Assembly: GCA_963082975.1 (NCBI GenBank)
Contig: OY720350.1
Coordinates: 44,594,734 to 44,658,733 of the forward strand
Length of the DNA stretch: 64,000 nucleotides
Reading direction: 5' to 3'
DNA from: Labia minor
Taxonomy: Eukaryota; Arthropoda; Insecta; Dermaptera; Spongiphoridae
Below are positions 23,485 to 35,492 of this stretch, piece after piece (the stretch's first letter is position 1; each line of letters begins with the position of its first letter). The translations under genes and the position numbers were made by a program. The notes below the pieces were generated by a model. That model had not been told where the DNA came from and did not search any database. It saw nothing but the letters and a program-made list of their open reading frames with translations.

Positions 23485-26400
23485 ATGGATTTTCATTCAA
23501 ATTTTAAATTTTCTCATTATTTTAACAAACTCCTGGGTTTAAATCATGTTGTGATTGATGGTGAACCATTTCAACGTAAAATACGAGTTTCACTAAAATC
23601 CAGTTGTATATCAATAATTTATATTTTTGTTATACATATCTGCACGTTTTATTTTTTTATTATTTATAATAACCTAGAAAATAAAGTTTGGGCGAATTAT
23701 ATTATGGAAAGCTTTGCAAAGGTATATGGATTCAAATATTTTCTTAATTTATTCATATTTGGTTTGAAATTATTATTTTTTTTTTTTTTTAGTACAATGA
23801 AGCAGTAATAAGTTTACTTTTTGTTATAATAAATATATGGAAGAGAAATGAATATTTGGAAATCATCGTTCGAATGAATGAAATTGGAATGCCTAGAATT
23901 TGGAAACAGTATAAATGCTATCCATATCTTTATTTCTATGCTAAAATGTTATTCACTATTCATGAAATGACATTTCTTATCATAGAATATTCCTTTAAAA
24001 ATGTAATTTTTTAAATTATATATAGGATTTAAATATTTTAAATAATTATTAATTGGTTTCCCTTAAATATATAATATTATTTTTAATATTCTTTATAATA
24101 AATAATATTAATAATATTCTTAATCTCACTCGCCTATCATAATTGATTTAAGTAATATATCAAACTAGTATAAGATTTATAACTGATATTTTGTATTAAT
24201 ATTAAATAGAATAAGTTGACCTGTGGCCAGGTCCGAACCGACCGACGGTTTGAAAAATTAATTTCCAGCTACAGAAACAATTTCAAATAATTTTAATATA
24301 TCTATTAATGTAATAAAAAACAGATATGAATATAACATAAATATTTTTAATTTTATTTTATTTATAATATATATATAAAACCAGGCTGTGACGTCATGAA
24401 TGGCTGAATGACGTCATATAATTTTAAATCAAGTAAAAACTAATAAATATGATTTTTCTCGAGGATAAAACCAATACAAAGTGCATGATTCGTGGTGATA
24501 TGTAAAAAATCTCATCATGTGAAATTTGGTGTGAAAATAACCCTTTCCTTCCTATCGTCGATCGCTAATACTACCACTTCCGGTTTCCGGATATACACCA
24601 AAAGTTGATCAATTCATCCCACTGATGCATTAAGTAAATATACCAAATTTCATCAAAATCGGTTGAGCCGTTCAGGCTATACACATCTATACGGACGGAC
24701 AGACGGGCGGACAGACGGACGGTCAGACATCATGCTAAAAATACTTTTTTCTGTTTAGAAAATGCATGATTCGTGGAGATATGTAAAAATCTCCACATGT
24801 GAAATTTGGTGTGAAAACAATACTCCCTTACTATCGTCGGTCGGTAAAAATTGACTTTTATTGTATATACGGGCAAAATTTCAAAATGGAGATTCTATTG
24901 AATAGCTAGGTATGGTATTTATATTAGTCCTAGGACACCTAGACCTCCTAAACTCTATTGTTCTCCATGAAACAAAGTTTTTGGCGCCATCTGGTAATGC
25001 TGGCATTCGAAAATATAATAAAAAATCGGGCTTGTGTGTGTGTTGTGTGTTTGGTCTTTTTTTTCAATTAGTTACTGCCAGCATTCGCATGGTGGCGCCA
25101 AAAATATATATATATTATTAATTAGCATACTTACTCATTGAAATTTATTTTTTAGAAAGGTTGAGTCAAGAGAAATAAGATAATTTTGTTAATTTTTACT
25201 ATGAAAATTTCATTTTTCTTAATAAGAGATCCATACATTTTATTTTATTTATAAAAAAACATTTTTTAGAAGGCACCAGGCACCCTCATTATTTTTTTTA
25301 GAATAACATCTAGTAGCTATTATATAATTGTCTTCATAGAATGTTTTATCATTATATATAATTTTTTATAGAATGTATAAGAAGAAAGTATTAAGTAATA
25401 TTCAAATTTCAGAAAATAGATTGAATTACTTCCATTTACTTATTTATTCTTGAATGTATTTCCCACTCGGTATCTCGATACAATCATCACCCAGCAAATT
25501 CTCTTCATACACCTTAAACTAGCGTTTCTCAAACTTTTTGGACGAAACGCCCAGTTCGTAAGGCCGGCTTCATAATTCGCCCCCCCCCCCCTATAAGTTT
25601 TAACAGATAAAAATTGAATGATAATCCCTAAGTACACTTGGTGATACTTAGAACCATATGGAAAAATCGAGTTTCAGAACCTGATCGCAAAATCATCTTT
25701 TTTTTATAACCAAATTGAAAAAAAAGCGGAAATGTTTAAAAGCCTGATCGTAAAATCATCTTAACTTTTTTTTAGAGTTGAAAATGATTTCGCCCCCCAA
25801 AAATAACTATCGCCCCCCAAAAGCTTATAGTCAAATAATCGCCTCCTTTCAGGCACGGCCCGAGCTCTTATGGCGCCCTAGGCCAAGGGCCTAAAGTTCG
25901 CCCCATATGTTTTAACAAGCAAAAAAAAAAGAATCAACTAAAAAATTTTTGTTTGTTATTAAAAAAATATTTTTATATTTGAAAATATATTTTATTTTAG
26001 TTGGATCCACATATTGATTGATCTTCCTAAAAAGGAGATATCTTGGTAAAATAAAATATATTTTCAAACATTATATTTTTAAAAATGTAATAATTTACTA
26101 CTTATTTTAAATAAACGCAATTTTTTTATTGCGTACCATAATTTCTTATTTACTATTAAGTCTTATAAGCTCTGATATCTTGCGAAGGATTAATTTTTTT
26201 TTCATAATGGCGCCCCTGACAGCCAAGCGCCCCGAGCCATGGCCTTACTGGCTCGGCTCTAGGGCCGGCCCTGCCTCCTTTAAGATGTCGTTCGACCAGG
26301 TTGAGAATCACTACCTTAAACCAAACCATCATTGCACCAACACCCAAACGCCATTTTTTCGATTTTTCAATATGGCTCTACCACCAACAACAACAAGGAA

Positions 26401-28915
26401 ACCACGTCACCACACCCACAGCCCTCCCCCCCCCACACACCCAAAGCCCGCATCCCACAAAGCAATCCCACATGCCCAAACCCAAACACCCAGACAAAGG
26501 ACAAACCACGGGACAGGCCCCAAAGAGCACGACACAACCCATCAACACACCAAGACAAAATAGATTGAATTGAAGAAGGCTAAAAATTATCGGAATTGAA
26601 AATTTCTCAAATCATTTTCAAATATAATTATTAAAAATAAGTAAAACTTATTAAATAATAACTTTGAAAAATAATTGAAACTATTAATACCAAAGATATC
26701 ATTCTATATAATTATATTTAGATAATTATATTTTCAGATTTCCAATGTAATATTCGATATAACATGGCAGGTAACAGAATGGATCAATTTTGCAGAAATA
26801 AATGATATTTATACTAAGATTTTCTATTTACATTTACATTTCAAAGAATTAAATGCAAATTTAGAAAATAACAAATATTTATTAAATACAATTGAACCGG
26901 TAATAATTCATTTAATTAATATATATATATATATTAATATAAACTATATTTTTAATCGGCATCTTTAAAATATAATAGATTTTATAAAAATAATTATATT
27001 TTTCTTTTTAGATGAAGTATAATAATCTTAATCTAAAATTATGGAAAATTATTTCAAAATTGAACTCCTATTCGGGGCTAAAATTTGTACTTTTTTCTGG
27101 TAAAATTTTTATTAATTTAATATTTTGTTTATATATTATATTAATCAATTCAAAAAGTGAGATAAATATCAATATTAATGGAATAATAATTAGCTTCTTC
27201 TATTATGTAATTGTCATAGTTCTACATATTTCCAACTGTCAACGGTGCATCAATGAAGTAAGATAATTTTTATTTTATCTTTTATGAGCTAATAATCTAT
27301 AAAATCACTTCTTTTAAATCAATGATTGAATATTTAGAGCTAAAATTAATTATGTAGTCGGAAACAGATTTATCATTATGTACTATCATTGGATATTCAA
27401 CTACAAGAGGTTTATATATTTATACATTTACTCTTATAACCAAGGCCGTTCTTTTCAATTTTAGCGCACTCGGCACCAATTAACCACTTAAAGCATTCAA
27501 AATCTTAAATATGAATTTTTAATATTTGATTGCTGTTATAAATAAAATTATTTTGTTAAATGAAGTTCCCGTTAACCTACATTTCATTATTAGTTTAAGC
27601 ATATTTACAATTTTTTTTATTTTCGTGGCGCCCCTTAACTTACGGCGCCCCAGAGTTTTAGTCCAAACAGGGTTAGTATACCTGTTTATAATACTATAAG
27701 TATATAGACGATAACAAAACTAATGAGGGATGTTAATAAGAGAAAGCAGAGAGGCCCCAGGGCCCAAAAATTATCTAATAATAATAATAAAGCCCTTGAT
27801 TCGGTCAACAGATACAATTCGTTTGCTTTACATACTACTGCATTGTTTTTTTTCTACATATATACATATTAAGATTTCTTTTTGTTTTGTTCATATATTT
27901 GGGGCTTCTTACATTTTATTAAGTATTTTGTTTATCACATTATTTGAAAAATATAAATTTTATAATATATTCATAGTAATTAAACAATTTTTTTCATTAA
28001 AATTTTTAATTTGATTTTTTTTTTTAAATTAATAAACATGAAATAATGTAGAAAAATCTTAAAATAATAATAAATTCCAAACCGTACCGCCAGAGACCAT
28101 TTTAGGCCAAATTTGAGAAATGATAATCTTTAATAACTTTTTGACTGTTTAATTATGGAATTTTAAAACTAAAAGTTTATTTGTTTGCTCTTTCTGTTTA
28201 AATAATTGAAAAAATGAGTATTTAGGTAAAAATTTAGACTGACCTAAAGGGAAAATTTGTAAACGAATAAAGTATAGGAATAAACCTAAAAGTTTAAAAT
28301 TTCATAAAGATTCAATAAACGCTTAAAAAATTATTAAGTTATTATTGGAGAATTTAACTGCTGACACGTTGGATTATCTATTTAGATTAAAGACACACAT
28401 AATAGTTGCAAGTACTTTCGTACAATATATATAATAAAATAAGACAAATAAAAATAAATGTGCATTTTAATTTAATTCTTAATTCTAAATTACTAAATGT
28501 CTTTTTATTAAACATTTTCTTTTTAAAATCTCGTTTATATTTATTTAGGCTAAAAGAACAATTATAATCGTTGATGAATTGTCTATTGAAGCAAATGGAC
28601 CATATTTAGATCAAGTATAATACAATATTTATTTAAAATTTATAATTTTTACAAAATTTATTTAAAGTATCTAATTATTTGTTTATAATTTCAGTTAAAA
28701 ATCTTTTCAAATCATCTTCAACATCGTAATTTTAGTTTTGATGCTTGGAATTTATTTCCTTTTGATACAAAATTATTATTTATGGTAATTTACAATAAAT
28801 CTAGATTTAATTTATTTTATTTTAAATTCTTTTCATTTTTTTAAAGATGTTCGGAACGATTTCAAGTTATTTAATAATTCTCTATCAATTTAACAATGTA
28901 GGACAATCATCATAA
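23485..28915 (+). CDS. Gr-5, gustatory receptor, 7 exons, 359 aa, intact, long intron 2
   Basis: Exons: 23485-23721, 23793-24002, 26738-26899, 27012-27257, 28549-28614, 28695-28784, 28847-28915; GT/AG, phase 0. Residues 1-15 read MDFHSNFKFSHYFNK and the GEPFQRKIRVSLKSS block is perfect. Exon 2 reads INIWKRNEYLEIIVRMNEIG. Exon 3 has INFAEINDIYTKIFYLHLHF. Exon 4 ends NCQRCINE. Exon 5 has ELSIEANGPYLDQ, in which AKG has become ANG. Exon 7 is SSYLIILYQF with the tail NNVGQSS. It most resembles Gr-9 and Gr-14 in exons 1-2 (CISIIYIFVI in hydrophobic segment 1). The 2.7-kb intron 2 is filled with an R2 repeat and GC-rich inserts, and intron 4 with unclassified repeat DNA. Confidence 0.86.
24211..24870 (+). 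repeat. Repeat family R2, long copy (intron 2 of Gr-5)
   Basis: Begins ataagttgacctgtggccag and ends near ctatcgtcggtcggtaaaaa. It contains gaatggctgaatgacgtcat, gtgcatgattcgtggtgata, ccaaatttcatcaaaatcgg, a (GGACGGACAGAC)n tract at about 24690-24725 and a second gcatgattcgtgg. The start (accgaccgacggt) and end (atcgtcggtcggt) contain a short inverted match, pointing to a DNA-type element. Confidence 0.7.
25250..26570. other. Composite GC-rich inserts in intron 2 of Gr-5
   Basis: Three segments differ from the AT-rich host: 25500-25600 (with a run of ten C), 25790-25900 and 26210-26290 (both repeating phrases such as cgccccccaa and ggcgcccctgacagccaagc), and 26330-26560, almost devoid of G on the + strand. 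Several open frames overlap in the last segment only because stop codons are rare in such skewed sequence. No protein family is recognised. Confidence 0.5.
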
Positions 28916-29469
28916 GTAGTTTAACAAATTGTTTTCAACAATAATAATTTTGTAAAAGGTATTATAATAATTAAATAAAAAAAAATTTTATATTTTCAAT
29001 CTACAATTCTTTTTGAAATATATTATATATTATATATATATAATATATATTCTAGTAATGTGAAAGCTAATAAAAAATCTGATATTTAATTTTAATTTAA
29101 ATTTTGAATTTAAATTTTATAATGTAATACTGTATATTATTCGAATTGATTTTTATTGTATTTTTATAATCAATTAATACATATATTGATTAAATAAAAT
29201 TTTTATCAATAATAATTTAATAATTAAAATCTTTTGTTTTATTGTCATCACTTAGTAACCTTATATTATTTAAATCAATAACAATAATGATATTAGTAAT
29301 ACAAGTAATAATACTTATTATAATTATTGTATGAATAAGAAAAAAAAGTTAAAGCTTTAATATGGATGTTACTTTAGTTATATGATAGAATAAGGCAAAT
29401 GAAGTCTTTTTATACTTAATTTTTCGAAATATTTAAATATTATTTAATTTTGGTATAATAAATATTTTA

Positions 29470-32400
29470 ATGGATTTTTATGCGAATTTTAAATATTCTC
29501 ATTATTTTTATAAATTGATGGGCTTAAATCATATCGTGATTAATGGTGAACCATTTCATCGAAAAATTCGAGTTTCTTTAAAATCCAGTTTAATACCATT
29601 ATTGATTATATTTATCCCTACTATAGTAATTTTTATAATATTAGATGAATATTCTAGGAAAAAAAATACTGTTTTGGCAAATTATATTCTAGAAACCTTT
29701 TCAAATGTAGTTATTTTTAAATCTTATTGTAATACATATATATATATTTTTTTTTTCTAAAATTTATTTTTGTTTCAGTTCAATGAAGTATTTATTAGTT
29801 TAGGTTTTGTTTTAATAAATATTTGGAAACGTAATGAATATAGGGAAATTATTGTTGGAATGAATGAAATTGGAATACCTCAATCTTGGAAACAAAATAG
29901 AATTTATTCATATTATTTTTTATTTTTGACAATTATATACTTCATTTGTGGAACAACTTTCATGTTATATGCAGAATATTATTATCCTCAAAGTGTATGA
30001 ACTTTATTATTAAATAAATATTAATATTATTGTTTTCATTTAGTGTTTATTATTATATTGTAAAATGTAATTTAAATTAAACGACATTTTGTTTAATTAA
30101 AAAGACCTTTCTGAATTACGAGAGTGGTCTGAAAAGTTTCCGACCTGACCAAGAAAAACGAAGTTTTCAATTTTTTTTTTTTGCTTTATTTTTCAACATA
30201 ATCTCCATTAACACTGATACATTTCTCATAACGGTGTTCTAATTAATTTTATTAATTAATAAATTATTTAATTAATTAATTGAATTTGATTTAATTTAAT
30301 TTAAGTCTCATCAACAGTTATGAATCGACGCAAAAATTCGTTTGGATTACGCCTACAGCGCCAAATTGTCGTTAGAAATTGTTTTTCGAAGCAATTTTTG
30401 GTCTAACGTTAAGAAATGCGGCACCCACGTTGCACACAGCTTTGCATATTCAAATGGTTTTGCAAAATATTTTGCACACGTTCAGCTGACATCGTACAGG
30501 TCTCCATCATCTTGAATTTTGAAAAATAAAACAAAAAAAATTGAAAAACATCGTTTTTCTTGGTCACAGGTCGGAAACTTTTCAGACCAGTTTTCAGACC
30601 AGTTTATAATTACGAGGGTCATTCAAGTTCAAAAACGGTTTATTTGATTTTTTCAAAATTTAGGCCATTTTTCAACATAATTACCCCAGACAATTATGCA
30701 CTTGCCCTAACTTTCTTGTAGCTTCCTAAGCTGACCCGTGATAAGCTTCAAAAATTGGTTTGGGAGGTCTTACCTCATCCTGATTACAGTCCCTTACTCG
30801 CGCCATCTTATTTTTACCTATTTGGACCCAAAGACGCCCTGGAAAAAGATTTACTAACAATGAGGAAGTTAAAGAAGCGGTGCAAAAGTGGGTTCGAGGT
30901 CAATCGAAAGAATTCTCAGCCAAAGGAATTAGGAAGTTGCAAGAAAGTAAGGACAAGTGCATAACTGTAGAGGCGGAGGGAGTGATTATATTGAAAAATA
31001 GTCTGAATTTTGTAAGAATCAAATAAACCGTTTTTGAGATATAGCCATTTGTCTATAACTTATTAAATGATCCTCGTAATATGATGTAATCACTTAAATT
31101 ATTTTTTATTCTAATATAATATATTTTTAAAATTACATTTTTAGAACACCGCCATAATATTCAATCTAACATGGCAGGTAATAGAATTGATAATTTTTAC
31201 AGAATTAAATAATTTTTATACTAAGGTTTTCTATTTGCGTTTGCATTACAAAGAATTAAATGAAAAGTTAGAAAATAGCAAAATATTATTGAAGACAATT
31301 GATCCGGTAAAAATTATTTAATTCTTGATCATTTATTTATACGAGTATAAAATAATAATACATCAAATTTATTGATTTTTTAGGTGAAATATAATAATCA
31401 AAACTTAAAATTGTGGAAAATAGTAACGAAATTGAACTCCTTTCAGGGACTTAAACTGGTCCTGTTTTCAGGACAGGTTTTTATTCGTTTAATATTTTCT
31501 TTATATATTATTTTTATCAAGTCAAAAGGTAGCCTTAAAACACATATTTTTATTGGTATATTTATTTGGTCTTCATATTCTTTTTGCGGTATATTTCTGA
31601 ATATATATAATTGTCAGCAGTGCATTAATGAAGTAAGACAATTTTATTTTTTTATATTATCATAAATATAATGTACTATATATATGTAATTTATGTAGAA
31701 GTATTTTGATCACGGACTAATGTAGACTGTGGAGGGAATGGTTATGGTGTCTAGCCTCAATTCCCAAAGCAATCTCTTTCGGCATAGCATTCTCGACTAC
31801 CATTCTATCTGTTTGGTGTCCCCACTCCTATTTATATATCTATCCCGTCCTTATTGAACATTAATTGTGGTAGGAGAAGAGTCGGGAGACTTTCCCCTGG
31901 ACGTCACCAAAGGCTTTGTGCCAAGCATTATTGAGGATGGGAAAATCCGCGGCATTTCCGCTGTCGTGGGTTACTGGGAGTAGAGAAACATTTAACAACC
32001 TAGGGGTAGTCAATGGCCCTTCCTAGGGTGAGTGGAGTTAATAGGTCGCGACACCCCCGTCTCCGATTGTCCCTCGGCCACAACTTTTATTTCTCTAGGA
32101 GTTCCCAATATTTTTCTACTTTATCGGGATTTCTTTTGTTGTCTTCGTTGATGGGTGCATGATTGTTAATTAACGCGTAATTCTTATTCCCATATTTTAA
32201 TGTCAAAAAGGATAATCGGTCTGAGGGTAAATAAAAGGTTTTTACTGATTCTGTTATGTTTCTGTTAACTACGAAAGCAGTTCTTAGGTGGGGCATGTTT
32301 TTCATTATTCTTTTCCCTATATATCCTATATTTATCCGAGTCTATTGTATTGTCGTCGATATATCTTGTTTCCTGCAATGCCAATATTAAAATTTGTTGG

Positions 32401-33631
32401 TCGTCCATAGTTTTAGTAAGTTCCTTCAGTTTACCTACTTTGAGCATCGAATTAATATTGAGAGTGCCGAAGTCTTAGTTTTCTTGTTGGGTTTCCAGTA
32501 GAATGCTTCGATTCCTTTCCGCATGTTAGTCTGGGCTCTCCAGAATCCGTAGGCCTAATTGCACGGTTTCTCACCGTGGTAGATTCTCGTTTCCGTTTAC
32601 CACCTGGGGTATTTATTCCTGAAGTTTGCAACATGCATATAAGTTACTTGAAGTTTTTGGGGAGTAGCTTTTTGGGCCTCTCCAGGGTCAAAACTACAGT
32701 TGTGAGTCGTAGAGTTTTCGATTTTCAGCCGCACCTTACCTAGTGTACAGACGGTGACCACACCACCGCCCGCTACGGGATCCGACATGGGTGGATATAA
32801 AAACAGATGTCGAATCTAGTCTTCCGCCTCTTCTGTCGTTGGGGTGAATCTAATCACCCTCTTCCGCCGTCGGAACCGTTGCCTTCTTCTTCGCTAGTTT
32901 TGGTCCGCCTCGGGTATTATATTTCCCCGATACCCACCATATCTGGTGAGCGTTCCCCTATCCGCCGCCTGGGAGGCGCCCGATGGGAGATTAGCAACTC
33001 CACAAATATTTTATTAGATTAAAAAAACTTTTAATTTTAAATTATTTATGTATTATTATATTTTTATTTAAAAAGAAAGATAAATCATATACACTAATAT
33101 TTATATATTGTATCTAACTTATCTTACATTTATCTCAATAATTATTCTAACTTGCATGATTAATATATAAAATTAATTCATACATTTTTAAATGTAATAT
33201 TTATTTATCAATTATATTATATTAATTTTTTATTATAATTTTTTTTATATTTCAGGCTAAACGAACAATTAAAATCGTTGATGAATTGTCTCTTAATGCA
33301 GAAGGTCCTTTGCTAGATCAAGTAATACCTACGTATATTTATATAATAAAATATTCAAATATATATATATATTATTTTAATTTTTTTAAACATTATTTTA
33401 AATTTCAGTTGAAATTATTTTCATTTCATCTACAACATCGTGATTTTAATTTTCATGCTTGGAATTTATTTCCATTTGATACCAAGTTATTATTTATGGT
33501 AAACATAACAAATAATTAAACCCAACAATTTCCATTTCTATATTAAATTCATTTTATTTTTTCATTTGTAGATGTTAAGTACTATAACAAGTTATTTAAT
33601 AATTCTATATCAATTTAACAATGTAAAGTAA
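29470..33631 (+). CDS. Gr-6, gustatory receptor, 7 exons, 359 aa, intact
   Basis: Exons: 29470-29706, 29779-29994, 31145-31306, 31384-31632, 33256-33321, 33409-33498, 33572-33631; GT/AG, phase 0. Residues 1-15 read MDFYANFKYSHYFYK; the shared GLNHIVI block follows. Exon 2 reads INIWKRNEYREIIVGMNEIG. Exon 3 keeps TELNNFYTKVFYLRLHYKEL. Exon 4 starts with Val (GTG) where most copies have Met, and ends NCQQCINE. Exon 5 reads VDELSLNAEGPLLDQ. Exon 7 is TSYLIILYQF plus NNVK. It is closest to Gr-7, sharing the PLLIIFIP hydrophobic segment 1. Intron 2 carries two mariner relics, and intron 4 the 5' half of a reversed LINE; both leave splice sites untouched. Confidence 0.87.
30126..30610. mobile_element. 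mariner-like deletion derivative (intron 2 of Gr-6)
   Basis: Inverted ends: tggtctgaaaagtttccgac at the left and gtcggaaacttttcagacca at the right, each followed inward by accaagaaaaacgatg/aagtttt-type sequence. The right-arm interior (ttgaattttgaaaaataaaac, catcttg) and short patches such as gcgacgcaaaaattcg-like text suggest a mariner carrier. The transposase is almost entirely gone. Confidence 0.65.
30613..31082 (+). mobile_element. mariner transposase C-terminal relic (intron 2 of Gr-6)
   Basis: The + frame at 30755 reads WEVLPHPDYSPLLAPSYFYL, then FGPKDALEKD. This is the conserved HPxYSPDLAPSDYHLFxxLKxxL catalytic block of mariner transposases. Both acidic positions (SPD and SD) are replaced, so the third catalytic Asp is lost. 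The ends ttacgagggtcattcaagtt and ttaaatgatcctcgtaata are inverted. The N-terminal two thirds are deleted. Confidence 0.75.
31690..33015 (-). mobile_element. 5' half of a non-LTR retrotransposon (5'UTR and AP endonuclease) in intron 4 of Gr-6
   Basis: On the - strand the segment 32447-32265 reads LKELTKTMDDQQILILALQE followed by TRYIDDNTID, which matches the N-terminal LALQET motif of LINE AP-endonucleases. From 32305 to 32087 it reads FVVNRNITESVKTFYLPSDR and NYALINNHAPINEDN, where the NxHAPxN motif marks the endonuclease core. The two pieces overlap in different frames, so the copy is frameshifted. The GC-rich leader near 32800-33010 (ggcgcctcccaggcggcgga) is 5'UTR-like. No reverse transcriptase follows. 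The fragment is opposite in direction to the host gene. Confidence 0.75.
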
Positions 33632-33959
33632 TCGTCTTAATAGTTTAGAAAAATGTTAGCACAAAAATTTTTGAACAAAGGTTCTAATAACATTGTAATT
33701 AAATATGTGGCTCTATATATTTATTATATTTGCATTAACTAAATTTAATTAATGTATATATAGACATATTTTTAAATTAAAATGGATCCGAATATTATAA
33801 ACCATATTAAGTATGTTGTATATATTAATATAAAATTAATAAAGTTTTACTTTCAGTGTAATGTTAAAATTCTAGACTGAAGATTACGGCAAATGAAGAA
33901 CCTAAAAATATTGCATCACTAAAAATGCTATAGTGCGAGCTAATCGTCTGATTAGCGTC

Positions 33960-34070
33960 AAATATTGTCACCTATTATTGTCTATCTATCTCTGTCGCTA
34001 TACGGAACTCCAAAGTTCTTGGCCGCAGCAACCACATTTCTCCTTGTGTCCCCAACCTGAGCCAGACCTA
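33960..34070 (-). mobile_element. LINE 3' tail fragment
   Basis: The - strand contains gaccaagggg-like text followed by ggagaaatgtggttgctgcg, gccaagaactttggagttcc and gacagagatagatagacaat, the same tail as at 16500-16531. It is a short dead fragment in the Gr-6/Gr-7 spacer. Confidence 0.6.
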
Positions 34071-34187
34071 TGTTAAATAAGTGAATTTTTCAATAAAGGA
34101 AATATTCATTTCTTATTGAATAATAACAGATTAAATAATAATAAAATAATTTTTGGCCTTAAACTATGAATAAATAAGAAAAAATTA

Positions 34188-34735
34188 GCTGGAGTGTCTC
34201 CACTTGACTATCTCGCAAATTTGAATTGGATTAAATAACATATATTAATTTAAATTAAATTTAATTAATTAAATTATAAATTAAAATTAATAAATAATAT
34301 TTATTAAACCAGATTGGCTCTTTGTTGATGGCACCATGTCATGTGTTGGCGCGTGAGTTTTGCAGTGTTAAAAATTAATTCTGGTACTTTCAGCGATTTA
34401 ATCAAGCTGAAATTCTATATATAGCAGTTTTATAAAATTATTAATCATGTGAAAAATTATCAAACATATATTTTTATTTTTACGGTCACTTTAGAAGAAA
34501 ACAAATCAAAACGTTGTAGGTAATGACCCTCTTCCGGTTGAGCTACATTTCTCAAAAGTTGCTGGAAAACTATGAATTTTCAATAATTTCATTATTCTAG
34601 CTCAAACCGTATATGTGTAATCTTGGTTACATACATACACACACACACAGACATTTTTCTCAACCTTAGTGAAAATGATTAAGGAACCTTCAAAACGTAT
34701 AAAAACATCAAAATCTCAACATCGAAAATTGGCTT
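34188..34735 (+). repeat. Repeat family R3, full-length-like copy
   Basis: Starts ctggagtgtctccacttgac and ends near atctcaacatcgaaaattgg. It includes the landmarks accatgtcatgtgttggcgc, ttctggtactttcagcgatt, gtaggtaatgaccctcttcc and an (AC)n stretch. It joins in one unit the two parts seen at 5514-6455. Confidence 0.65.
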
Positions 34736-34823
34736 TGATAGTAATTATTATAATTATAGATTATAATTGGAAGTGTTCACATTTAAAGAAAAATGTGAAT
34801 TTGCTTGTAGATAAATTATGTTG

Positions 34824-34935
34824 AATTGAATGAAATTGGAAACAGCATAGAATGTAGCAATATTTTTTTAAATACTATTTTATTAACATTTGTGAAACAT
34901 CATAATTCATTCATATATTAATATCAGATACTAAG
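34824..34935 (+). pseudogene. Relic of a gustatory-receptor exon 2
   Basis: The string gaatgaaattggaaacagca followed by tagaat matches the exon-2 block GAATGAAATTGGAATGCCT...TTGGAAACAGCATAGAATTT of Gr-7, with 16 bases removed between two ttgg copies. Downstream, cattt gtgaaacatc ataattcat loosely matches the exon-2 end of Gr-6 (catttgtggaacaactttcat). No other exon survives nearby. The rest of the spacer 33632-35492 is AT-rich. Confidence 0.45.
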
Positions 34936-35397
34936 AATATTATTAATTTATAGATTTTGAGACACAGTTGACAAAATTCAGATAGAATCGCAAAATCACA
35001 TAAAATTAATTCCATACGTTATTCAATAAATGCTACTTATAAATAATATATAAATTTATTTAAATTGTCATATTTATTAATATAATAATATTTAATCAAT
35101 AAATAAATAAATATTGTACGAATTAAAAGATATTATGAAATAGTAAACATTTTAAGAGAGAAATGAATTTAAGTAAATACAAAAGGATCGATTTAAATAT
35201 TTAAATAAATAATAATTACTTAATTAATTTTAATGAATTAATCCATAAATATGTTTCATTACTTATTGAATATAACAGATCTAAAGTAAATAAAATAATT
35301 TAATGGAACTTTTTATTAATTATATTACTTATTTTATATAATTATATTTATAAATAATAAATGAATGAGCTAACCTTTGTTAGTTAGTTTCTTCGTA

Positions 35398-35414
35398 GAA
35401 CAAGGCAGATTAAG
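35398..35414 (+). promoter_or_regulatory. Candidate shared upstream element of Gr-7
   Basis: GAACAAGGCAGATTAAG, about 80 bp before the ATG and closely matching the copy upstream of Gr-4. Gr-6 has a weaker form (gaataaggcaaatgaag) at 29388. Confidence 0.35.
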
Positions 35415-35492
35415 TCTGAAACGATAATTAAATAATTTATTTTAATTAATATATCAATTCATTCTTTGAGATTTTTAAATTATTAATAAAAA

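Noticed and set aside
26129-26573. Three overlapping proline/threonine-rich frames as candidate proteins
   Set aside because: They are the same skewed DNA read in different frames within an intron of Gr-5, with no shared motif or splice context.
29020-29060. Short AT palindromes as a CRISPR-like or origin structure
   Set aside because: Simple (TA)n sequence in an insect-like genome; no spaced unique segments or repeats.
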